From NCBI RefSeq assembly GCF_008124835.1, contig NZ_VNHW01000014.1:1-64000 (forward strand): a DNA stretch of 64,000 nt, in the 5' to 3' direction. This stretch comes from Blastococcus xanthinilyticus (GTDB lineage: Bacteria > Actinomycetota > Actinomycetes > Mycobacteriales > Geodermatophilaceae). The notes beneath the pieces are model-generated. The model was given only the letters and a program-made list of their open reading frames with translations, searched no databases and was not told the origin of the DNA. Positions 19,401 to 26,836 of the stretch are shown here, in pieces. How positions within the stretch are numbered: the stretch's first letter is position 1; every line of letters begins with the position of its first letter. Made by a program: the position numbers and the translations under genes.

Positions 19401-19727
19401 TCACCTGGGCTCCAGCCGGGCGGCGGGCAGCCAGGCCTCGACGAGCGCCGGCCCGTGCGGGCCGCTGACCGTGTACGCGACCCGCCCCTGCCAGGCGCCG
19501 CTCCGCTGGCGCCACTCCACGAGCAGGCCCGGCCACGTGCCGGGGGAGTCCGGTGGATCACGCACCCAGCAGTGCCGGCCCTCGCCGCCGTCCTCGGGCG
19601 CCGCCGGGGAGCCCGCGACGGGGCCGCGGACGGGGGGCTCGGCCGGTGCCGCGCGGGCGGCCTCGGGGACGACCCCGGACTCCGCCGCCCGCTCGCCCAG
19701 GGAGCGGCCACCTCGCCCCCGGTTCAT
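19401..19727 (-). CDS. Conserved hypothetical protein
   Basis: 108 residues. The N-terminal half is low-complexity (Ala/Pro/Glu/Arg). The last 57 residues, from RHCWVRDPP through PGLLVEWRQR and WQGRVAYTV to VEAWLPAARLEP, read as a small beta-rich module that I recall as a recurring hypothetical in actinobacteria, without known function. The ATG at 19727 is preferred; an upstream in-frame start would add 19 residues. No Shine-Dalgarno sequence is obvious. It lies downstream of the 5'-nucleotidase terminator on the same strand, so probably has its own promoter. Confidence 0.55.
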   Translation of the reverse strand: MNRGRGGRSLGERAAESGVVPEAARAAPAEPPVRGPVAGSPAAPEDGGEGRHCWVRDPPDSPGTWPGLLVEWRQRSGAWQGRVAYTVSGPHGPALVEAWLPAARLEPR

Positions 19728-19800
19728 CCCGCCCGCCACGGGAGAAGTCTCGCACGCGGCTCGAACATGCGTTCGACGGCGCACCGGCCGCGGGACGCGA

Positions 19801-19834
19801 ACGGGCGCCCCCCGCGATCGCGGAGGGCGCCCGT
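19801..19834 (-). terminator. Terminator of the 5'-nucleotidase gene
   Basis: A 34-nt nearly perfect hairpin: arms ACGGGCGCCC/GGGCGCCCGT, one C-A mismatch, then CCGCG-AT-CGCGG. It lies 14 nt beyond the stop of the gene ending at 19848. Confidence 0.65.
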
Positions 19835-19847
19835 CCAGGCTTCCCGG

Positions 19848-21635
19848 TCAGGAGGCGGGGGTGATCCGCCCCTCGCCGCCGAGGGGGTAGTCGGCGGCCG
19901 TCACGACGCCGCCGAGGTCCTCGACCAGATAGGTCTCGAGGGCCTCCTGGTAGGTCACCGGCAGGACGGTGAAGGCGACGCCGTCGAACGGGTACCCGTC
20001 ACCACCGCGGAGCAGGAAGTCGATCGTGGCGACCGAGATGGTGTCCAGCGCACCGGTCGGCGCGCCGTCCTCCACCAGGACGGTCCCGTCGTCCAGGACC
20101 AGGTCCACGACCCGGGAACCGACCGGCCGGGTCACGTCGTAGGTGACCCGGTACCCGGCCGCCTGGGCGAACTGCCCGGCCGCGCCCGGCAGGCCCGACA
20201 GGCCCCGCTCGACGCCGGCGACGAAGGTCTCCACCGGCATGGCCGGGGCGACGCCGACGAAGTTGGCGAACGGCAGGATCGTGTAGGTGTCCAGCGCCGT
20301 GATGTCACCGGCCGGGATCACGGCGGCGTTGCGGATGCCGCCGCCGTTCTGCAGGGCCACGACCGGGGGCGTCAGGCCGAGGGATGCGGCCTCGCGCTGC
20401 CCGGCGGCCAGCAGGGCGTCGGTGGCGAGGTTGCCGAGGTTGGTCTCCCGGCTCCGGACGTCGTCGCGGATGCCGTTGAGGTCGACCTCGGAGGTGGCCA
20501 CGACCTGCTCGGCGAGGTCCGCGACGTACTCCTGCACCGGCTGGACGACGAGCCGGTTCACCCCCTGGTTGGGCGCGACGGCGTCCGGGCCCTGGGCCAC
20601 GACCGGGATCGGGCGGGACAGGTCGTCGTGCACCTCGACGAGCTCACCGGCCGCGCCGAACGTCACGACCAGACGGCCGACGTAGCTGTAGAGCGCGTTG
20701 GTGGTGACGACCGGGACGACCTCGCCGTCGGCGTCGGTCGGGGTCAGCGGGTACGAGCCGTACGCCGTCCCCGCGTCGGGCGCCAGCGGGTCGCCCTCGT
20801 CGGCGAGCAGCTCGTGGCCGCCGCCACCGATGATCACGTCGATGCCGCTGAGGTCGGCGGCCAGGGCCACCTCGTTGTCGATGTCCTGCAGGTGCGAGAC
20901 CAGCACCACCTTGTCGACGCCGGCGGCGGCGAAGGCGGCGGCCTGGGCGTTGGCGATCTCGGCGAGGTCGGGGTCGATCGTGACGCCGCGGGAGCTGGTC
21001 AGGCGGGCCAGGTCGGGCGTGGTGAGCCCGATGAAGCCGATCTGCTCGCCGCGCTCGCGCACCACGTGCGAGGTGACGATGGTGCCGTCCTCGACCTGGG
21101 CGAGGAGCGTCGGCTCGGCCTCGAAGCCGAGGTTGCTCGACACGATAGTGGTCTGCGGGCGCAGCTGGCCGATCCACTCGGCGAAGAACTCCGGACCGAG
21201 GTCGAAGTCGTGGTTGCCGGGGATCGACACGTCGAAGCGGGCGGCGTTGAACGCCGTGACGTCGTAGATCGGACGCCGCGAGTCCTCGCTGGCCGCCAGC
21301 TGCGGCCCGGGCAGGAAGTTGTCGCCCGCCGAGACGGTGACGACGCCGCGCTTCTTCGCCATGCCGTCGGTGCGCGGGCCGGTCAGGGCGGCGATCTGCT
21401 GCTGCCGGATCAGCTCGACGAAGCGGTCGGCGCCGCCGTAGGTCTCGCCCTCGTCGGTCGTGGTGGGCAGCAGGGCCGACTCGAGGTCGTTGGCGTGCAG
21501 CAGCGTCAGGGTGAAGTCGGGCTCCGGGGCCGCGGCGGGCTGGGCGACGGCGGTCCCGGTCAGGGTGCCGCCGGCCAGGGTGGCGGCGGCGACGGTCGCG
21601 ACGACGGTGCCGCGGCGCAGGTGGTTCAGAGACAT
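19848..21635 (-). CDS. Secreted 5'-nucleotidase/metallophosphatase
   Basis: 595 residues. A signal peptide (TVVATVAAATLAGGTLTGTA, cleaved after AVA) is followed by a calcineurin-like metallophosphatase domain with LLHANDLE, SAGDNFLPG and GNHDFDLG, then a 5'-nucleotidase C-terminal domain with NLGNLATDALL and NGGGIR. The family removes phosphate from extracellular nucleotides. HANDLE replaces the usual HTNDxH at the first metal site, so one ligand may be altered. The ATG at 21635 gives a proper signal peptide. It is divergent from the ExeM-type nuclease gene across PHO-box-like repeats; together they would degrade extracellular DNA and liberate phosphate. Confidence 0.9.
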   Translation of the reverse strand: MSLNHLRRGTVVATVAAATLAGGTLTGTAVAQPAAAPEPDFTLTLLHANDLESALLPTTTDEGETYGGADRFVELIRQQQIAALTGPRTDGMAKKRGVVTVSAGDNFLPGPQLAASEDSRRPIYDVTAFNAARFDVSIPGNHDFDLGPEFFAEWIGQLRPQTTIVSSNLGFEAEPTLLAQVEDGTIVTSHVVRERGEQIGFIGLTTPDLARLTSSRGVTIDPDLAEIANAQAAAFAAAGVDKVVLVSHLQDIDNEVALAADLSGIDVIIGGGGHELLADEGDPLAPDAGTAYGSYPLTPTDADGEVVPVVTTNALYSYVGRLVVTFGAAGELVEVHDDLSRPIPVVAQGPDAVAPNQGVNRLVVQPVQEYVADLAEQVVATSEVDLNGIRDDVRSRETNLGNLATDALLAAGQREAASLGLTPPVVALQNGGGIRNAAVIPAGDITALDTYTILPFANFVGVAPAMPVETFVAGVERGLSGLPGAAGQFAQAAGYRVTYDVTRPVGSRVVDLVLDDGTVLVEDGAPTGALDTISVATIDFLLRGGDGYPFDGVAFTVLPVTYQEALETYLVEDLGGVVTAADYPLGGEGRITPAS

Positions 21636-21685
21636 GACGCTCCGGGGTCGGTGGGGAGCTTGCCCGGGGAGCGTCACACCGGAAG

Positions 21686-21779
21686 GTGAACGGCGCGTGA
21701 CGGGGTGACGATGTGTGACACATCCCACGCCGGACCGTTCCGTCACGTCCACGTCACCTTCCGTAGTGCGACGTGTCAC
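21686..21779. promoter_or_regulatory. PHO-box-like direct repeats and palindrome in the divergent promoter
   Basis: Toward the nuclease gene, GTCAC starts at 21742, 21753 and 21775, an 11-nt period with one degenerate unit at 21764. Toward the nucleotidase gene the complementary strand has GTTCACCTTCC next to CGTCACGCGCC (starts 11 nt apart, 21686 and 21697 on the plus strand), with further GTGAC at 21705 and 21715. PhoP of actinobacteria binds 11-nt direct repeats resembling GTTCACC. A 15-bp palindrome (GATGTGTGACACATC, 21710-21724) lies in the middle. Confidence 0.6.
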
Positions 21780-21831
21780 CCGGTCGGATTAACGTTCCGG
21801 CGTCTCCCCGTCCGTCCGGAAGGACTCCTCC

Positions 21832-24771
21832 GTGCTCGTACGCATCGGCAGGCCGCGCGTCCTCGCGCGTCGCACTGCTCTCGGCACCCTCGCCGCCTCC
21901 ATGGCGGTGGTGGGCCTGCCCGCCTTCGCCTCCGCGGCGCCGCCCACCGCCCCGTTCATCTCCGAGCTCCACTACGACAACGCGGGCACCGATGCCGGTG
22001 AGTTCGTCGAGGTGCAGCTCCCGGCGGGCACCAGCTCGGCCGGGCTGTCCGTCGTCCTCTACAACGGGGGCAACGGCGCCACCTACGACACCGACCCGCT
22101 CCCGGTGGTGACCGCGCCCGCGGACGCCCCGGCGGTGGCGGTCGTCGAGTACCCGTCGAACGGCATCCAGAACGGTTCGCCGGACGCGGTCGCCCTGGTC
22201 CGGGGCACCGAGGTGCTGGAGTTCCTCTCCTACGAGGGCGCCTTCACCGCGACCGGCGGCCCGGCCGCCGGCGTGACCAGCACCGACATCGGCGTGTCGG
22301 AGACCGGCAGCGAGCCGGCGGGCCAGTCGCTGTCCCGCAGCTACGACGCCGCCACCGACGCGCTCGTCTGGTCCGGTCCGGCCGCCGCCACCAAGGGCAC
22401 GGTGAACTCCACCGCCCCCGGGCCGGTGGACCCGCCGCCGGCCGGCGAGGTCTGCGAGACCCCGGTGACGCACGAGATCGGCGACGTCCAGGGCGCCGGC
22501 GCGACCACCCCGCTCGCCGGTTCCACGGTCACCGTGCAGGGCGTCGTCGTCGGCGACGTCCCCGGGCTGTCCGGCTTCTACTTGCAGGACGCCGACGGCG
22601 ACGGTGAGGCCGCCACCTCCGACGGCGTGTTCGTCTTCTCCGACGTCGAGGTCGACCTGGGCGACACGGTCGCGGTGACCGGCGCGGCCGAGGAGTACTT
22701 CGAGCAGACCCAGATCAGCGCCGGCGTGAACGCGGGCGTCTGCGCCGACGGCACCGCCGCGGACCTGCCGGCGGCGACCCCGCTGGACCTGCCTGACGAC
22801 GACGCCGCCCGCGAGCGCCTCGAGGGCATGCGCGTCACCCCGGCCGACACCCTCACCGTCAGCGAGGTCTACGCCCTCACCAGCTACGGCGAGCTCACCC
22901 TCTCCGAGGACGGCCTGCTGGTGCAGCCCACCGAGCTGGCCCGGCCCGGCACCCCCGAGGCCGAGGAGATCGCGGCGGAGAACGCGCTGCGCCGGATCGT
23001 CCTCGACGACGCGCTCAGCAGCCGGGTCAGCGTGACCACCGCCCCGTACCTGTCGCCGACGACCCCGGTCCGGGTCGGCGACGAGCTCACCTTCACCGAG
23101 CCCCTGGTGCTCGGCTACGGGTTCGACGCGTGGCGGCTGCAGCCGGCCGACGGCACCGCCGACGGCGTCTTCGCCCCGCAGAACACCCGCCCGGCCGAGC
23201 CGGGCGAGGTCGGTGGCGACGTCCAGCTCGGCGCGTTCAACGTGCTCAACTACTTCCTCACCTTCGGCGGGGTCGGCCGCGGCGCGCCGAACCAGGCCGA
23301 GCTCGAGGAGCAGGCCGGCAAGATCGTGCCGGCGATCAACGCCCTGGACGCCGACGTGGTGACGCTGATGGAGATCGAGGACACCGACTCCACCGGCTAC
23401 ACCCCGGGCAACGCCGACACCGCACTGGCCGACCTGGTGCGTCGGCTGAACACCGCGGCGGGCGCCGAGAAGTGGGCGTTCGTGCCGTTCCCGGAGGAGC
23501 TGTACGACGTCGACCGCGACGTCATCCGCAACGCGATCATCTACCAGCCTGCCGCCGTCACGCCGGTCGGGGAGTCGGTCGGCCTGGTCGACGAGTCGGT
23601 GTGGTCCAACGCCCGTGAGCCGATCGCCCAGACCTTCACCGCCGAGGGCGACGACTTCACGGTGGTCGCCAACCACTTCAAGTCCAAGGGTGGCAGCGGG
23701 AGCGGCGACAACGCCGACACCGGGCAGGGCAACTTCAACGGCGACCGGGTGCGGCAGGCGCAGTCGCTGGCGGTCTTCGCCGAGCAGCTGGAGGCATCAA
23801 CCGGCGACCCGGACGTGGTGCTGATGGGTGACTTCAACGCCTACACCCAGGAGGACCCGATCGAGGTGCTCCGCGGAGAGGGCTACACCGACCTCGGCGA
23901 GCGGTTCGACGGGGGCTCGTACAGCTACGTGTTCGACGCGCTGTCCGGCTCGCTGGACCACGCGCTGGCCACCGAGGAGCTGACGGCGAAGGTCACCGAC
24001 CTGGTGCACTGGAACATCAACTCGGTGGAGTCCTTCGCCTACCAGTACTCCGGTGACCCGGAGCTGTACGCGGCGAACCCCTACCGCTCCAGCGACCACG
24101 ACCCGCTGCTGCTCGGCATCGACCTGCAGGAGGAGGAGCAGGTCGTCACGCCCGGGATCAACAGCAACGTCAAGGCGCAGGTGATCAACGGCGAGGTGTT
24201 CCTGGCCCAGTTCGCCGAGAACACCGGCAACGTCCCGCTGACGATCAAGTTCAACGCGACCGCCGACTTCCCGGCCGGGCAGCCGATCACCCTCGCCCCG
24301 GGTGAGCGCAGCTACGTCCTGGTCCCGTCGGGGAAGACCTCGGTCGCGGCGTCCAAGGTCTACGTCAACGTGGTCTACACCGACGCGTCCGGCACCCGCC
24401 GGAGCCTGAACCAGGTCGAGGAGTACGCCGCGACGGCGGTCGCCCCGCAGCTGTGCCAGGGCCTCGAGCCGACCATCGTCGGCACCGACGGCGACGACGT
24501 GCTGCGCGGCACGAACGGCCGCGACGTGATCATGGGCCTGGGCGGCGACGACACCATCACCGGCCGCAACGGCGAGGACGTCGTCTGCGGCGGCGACGGG
24601 AACGACGTCATCGACGGCGACAACGGGGACGACACCCTGCTCGGCGGCGCCGGCGACGACACGCTGCGCGGGAACAACGGCGGCGACACGCTCATCGGCG
24701 GCTCGGGCACCGACGTCCTCGAGCAGGGCAGGGGCCGGGGTACCGAGGAGCAGGAGGGCGCCGACTCGTGA
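21832..24771 (+). CDS. Secreted ExeM/NucH-type endonuclease with RTX-like repeats
   Basis: 979 residues. A signal peptide (cleavage near ASA-AP, about residue 36) is followed by a lamin-tail domain (FISELHYDNAGTDAGEFVEV), an OB-fold region (about 205-330), and an endonuclease/exonuclease/phosphatase domain from about residue 466: GAFNVLNYF, LMEIEDT with the metal-binding Glu, MGDFNAY, and SDHDP at 754-758. A beta-rich domain leads to calcium-binding GGxGxDx-type nonapeptides at about 884-970. This is the ExeM/NucH family of extracellular DNases. GGAAGGA lies 8 nt before the GTG start. Divergent from a secreted 5'-nucleotidase, it points to use of DNA as a phosphate source. Confidence 0.9.
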   Translation: MLVRIGRPRVLARRTALGTLAASMAVVGLPAFASAAPPTAPFISELHYDNAGTDAGEFVEVQLPAGTSSAGLSVVLYNGGNGATYDTDPLPVVTAPADAPAVAVVEYPSNGIQNGSPDAVALVRGTEVLEFLSYEGAFTATGGPAAGVTSTDIGVSETGSEPAGQSLSRSYDAATDALVWSGPAAATKGTVNSTAPGPVDPPPAGEVCETPVTHEIGDVQGAGATTPLAGSTVTVQGVVVGDVPGLSGFYLQDADGDGEAATSDGVFVFSDVEVDLGDTVAVTGAAEEYFEQTQISAGVNAGVCADGTAADLPAATPLDLPDDDAARERLEGMRVTPADTLTVSEVYALTSYGELTLSEDGLLVQPTELARPGTPEAEEIAAENALRRIVLDDALSSRVSVTTAPYLSPTTPVRVGDELTFTEPLVLGYGFDAWRLQPADGTADGVFAPQNTRPAEPGEVGGDVQLGAFNVLNYFLTFGGVGRGAPNQAELEEQAGKIVPAINALDADVVTLMEIEDTDSTGYTPGNADTALADLVRRLNTAAGAEKWAFVPFPEELYDVDRDVIRNAIIYQPAAVTPVGESVGLVDESVWSNAREPIAQTFTAEGDDFTVVANHFKSKGGSGSGDNADTGQGNFNGDRVRQAQSLAVFAEQLEASTGDPDVVLMGDFNAYTQEDPIEVLRGEGYTDLGERFDGGSYSYVFDALSGSLDHALATEELTAKVTDLVHWNINSVESFAYQYSGDPELYAANPYRSSDHDPLLLGIDLQEEEQVVTPGINSNVKAQVINGEVFLAQFAENTGNVPLTIKFNATADFPAGQPITLAPGERSYVLVPSGKTSVAASKVYVNVVYTDASGTRRSLNQVEEYAATAVAPQLCQGLEPTIVGTDGDDVLRGTNGRDVIMGLGGDDTITGRNGEDVVCGGDGNDVIDGDNGDDTLLGGAGDDTLRGNNGGDTLIGGSGTDVLEQGRGRGTEEQEGADS

Positions 24772-24794
24772 CCTGACCGCTCCCTGAACGCGCG

Positions 24795-24827
24795 CCGGCG
24801 CGGCACCTCGACGAGGTGCCGCGCCGG
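24795..24827. terminator. Bidirectional terminator, 33-bp perfect odd palindrome
   Basis: Two 16-nt perfectly complementary arms (CCGGCGCGGCACCTCG and its complement) around a single A. It lies between the convergent ends of the nuclease (24771) and malQ (24842) genes and would terminate both. Confidence 0.7.
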
Positions 24828-24841
24828 TCGCGTCGTGGGGG

Positions 24842-26671
24842 TCAGTCGCTGTCGATGCCCTCGGCGAGGGTGCGCGCGACGGTCTGCAGCAGGGGGTGGC
24901 CCGCCAGGTCCTCGACGGGGACGGGCAGCGGCAGCGACCAGTTCGGCCGGTCGCCCGCACCGGGCATGTTGGGCCGGCGCTGCTCGCCGAGCGCGTCGTC
25001 GAGGGTGGCCGAGAGCAGCAGCGAGGGAGCGGTCGCCAGCAGCGCGTGCGCCTGCTCCACCGCCTGCTCGACGGTCGCGTCGTCGGAGAGCCCCGGCAGG
25101 TGCGCCAGCAGCGAGTTGCGGCCGCGCTCGAGCTCCTCGTCGGTGCCCGTCCCGTACTCCCGCTGCTCGTCCACGTCGGCCTCGGTCCAGAGCCCGGCCA
25201 CGGTCGGCAGGTCGTGGGTGGTGATCGCCGCCATCGCCTCGGCCGGCCACTCCCTCGGGTCGTCGTCCTCGAACCAGAGCAGCCGGTAGGAGAGCACCCC
25301 GTGCTCGGCCATGGCCTCGCGGACGCCGTCCTCGACCGTGCCCAGGTCCTCGCCGACCACCAGCGCCTGCGCGCGGGAGCTCTCCAGCGCGACGATGTTG
25401 AGCAGGTCCTCCGCCGGATAGCGCACGTACGCCCCGTCGGCGGCGCTACCGTCCGCGGGCACCCACCACAGCCGGAACAGACCCATCACGTGGTCGATCC
25501 GCAGGCCCCCGGCACCGGCCATGGTGGCGCGGATCGACTGGATGAACGGCTCGTAGTCGGCGTCCCGCAGCCGCCAGGGGATCAGCGGCGGGGAGCCCCA
25601 GTCCTGGCCGGCGGAGTTGAACGCGTCCGGCGGGGCGCCGACGCTGACGCCGTCGGCCAGCACCTGCTGCCAGGTCCACGCGTCGGCGCCCCCGCCGGCG
25701 AAGCCGATCGGCAGGTCCTGGATGACCGTCATGCCGTCGGTGGCGGCGGTGAACTGCAGCTCCAGCGCCCACTGCAGCCAGGCGTGGAAGGCGACGACCG
25801 CACCGTGCTGCTCGGCGTAGGCGGTGACGCCCGGGCCGTCGGGGCGGCGCAGCTCCTCCGGCCAGGTGTGCCAGTCGGCCCCGTGCTCCTCGGCGATCGC
25901 CGCCCAGGTGGCCCAGTCCTGCAGGGTCTGCCCCTGCTCCCCGCGCCAGCGGGCGAACGCCTCCCCGCCGCCGTGGGCGAAGAAGATCCGCATGAGCACG
26001 TCGCGCTTGCGCGCCCAGATCGCGTCGCGGTCGATGAGCGGACCGTCGGACAGCGCCCGGCCGGCGTCGGCCTCGAGGTCGACGGTGTCGGCGCCGGGCA
26101 CCTCGTCGACCCGCAGGTAGATGGGGTTGCGGAACCGGCGGGTGGCCGGCAGGTAGGGGCTGGCCTCCTGCTGCGCGATCGGCGCCACCGCGTGCAGCGG
26201 GTTGATCAGCACGAACCCGGCGCCCTGGTCGGCGGCCATGCGGCGGACGGTGCGCAGGTCGCCGAGGTCGCCGATGCCCCAGCTGTCCCGGCCGCGGGTG
26301 GCGTAGAGCTGCACCGCCCACCCCCAGGCGCGGCCCTCCGGCAGCCAGCAGCGGCCGGGGGAGACGATCAGCCGCCGGCGGTGGCCCTCCGGGGACTGGA
26401 GCCAGTGGTAGCCGAGCGGGAAGTCGGCGGGCAGCTCCCCGTCGATGTGCCGGACCTCGCCGTCCTCGCAGACGACGTCGGCCTCGTCGATCTCCAGGGC
26501 GTCGCCGGGGCGGGCGACGATCGGCGCCCGGTCGTCCAGGTCGGCGGGGGGCTCGCCGATGACCTCCCGCAGCGTGTCGATCGTCCCCTGGGCCACCTGG
26601 TGCTCCTCGTCGAGCGCATCCAGCCAGCTCGCATCGATTCCCCAGTCGTCGGTCGTCGGCGTCGTCGTCAC
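24842..26671 (-). CDS. malQ: 4-alpha-glucanotransferase
   Basis: A 609-residue GH77 amylomaltase transferring glucan segments between maltodextrins. SWGIGDLGDLR, GFVLINPLHAV, the nucleophile region GLRIDHVMGLFRLWWVP, the acid/base region VVGEDLGTV, and TTHDLPTVAGLW are clear. The first 100 or so residues (ADLDDRAPIVARPGDALEI) are the extra N-terminal domain of actinobacterial MalQ. The GTG at 26671 has GAGGAT 6 nt upstream, a weak leaderless-type -10. It is divergent from the GGDEF-EAL gene and lies some 4 kb from a GH13 enzyme, though not in one operon. Confidence 0.93.
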   Translation of the reverse strand: MTTTPTTDDWGIDASWLDALDEEHQVAQGTIDTLREVIGEPPADLDDRAPIVARPGDALEIDEADVVCEDGEVRHIDGELPADFPLGYHWLQSPEGHRRRLIVSPGRCWLPEGRAWGWAVQLYATRGRDSWGIGDLGDLRTVRRMAADQGAGFVLINPLHAVAPIAQQEASPYLPATRRFRNPIYLRVDEVPGADTVDLEADAGRALSDGPLIDRDAIWARKRDVLMRIFFAHGGGEAFARWRGEQGQTLQDWATWAAIAEEHGADWHTWPEELRRPDGPGVTAYAEQHGAVVAFHAWLQWALELQFTAATDGMTVIQDLPIGFAGGGADAWTWQQVLADGVSVGAPPDAFNSAGQDWGSPPLIPWRLRDADYEPFIQSIRATMAGAGGLRIDHVMGLFRLWWVPADGSAADGAYVRYPAEDLLNIVALESSRAQALVVGEDLGTVEDGVREAMAEHGVLSYRLLWFEDDDPREWPAEAMAAITTHDLPTVAGLWTEADVDEQREYGTGTDEELERGRNSLLAHLPGLSDDATVEQAVEQAHALLATAPSLLLSATLDDALGEQRRPNMPGAGDRPNWSLPLPVPVEDLAGHPLLQTVARTLAEGIDSD

Positions 26672-26836
26672 CCCGCGATCCTCGCCGGGGTCGGGGGTGC
26701 CCGCAGGTCGGGCGGGCGTGGCGCCGGTCTCCTCCGGCACCCGGCTCACCCCAACGGGGCGGCGCGCCGGCCCGGGGGGTCGGGGAACGGGCGCCGGCTG
26801 CCGAAGATGCGGGGACCACGGACGGAGGCGGTAGTG

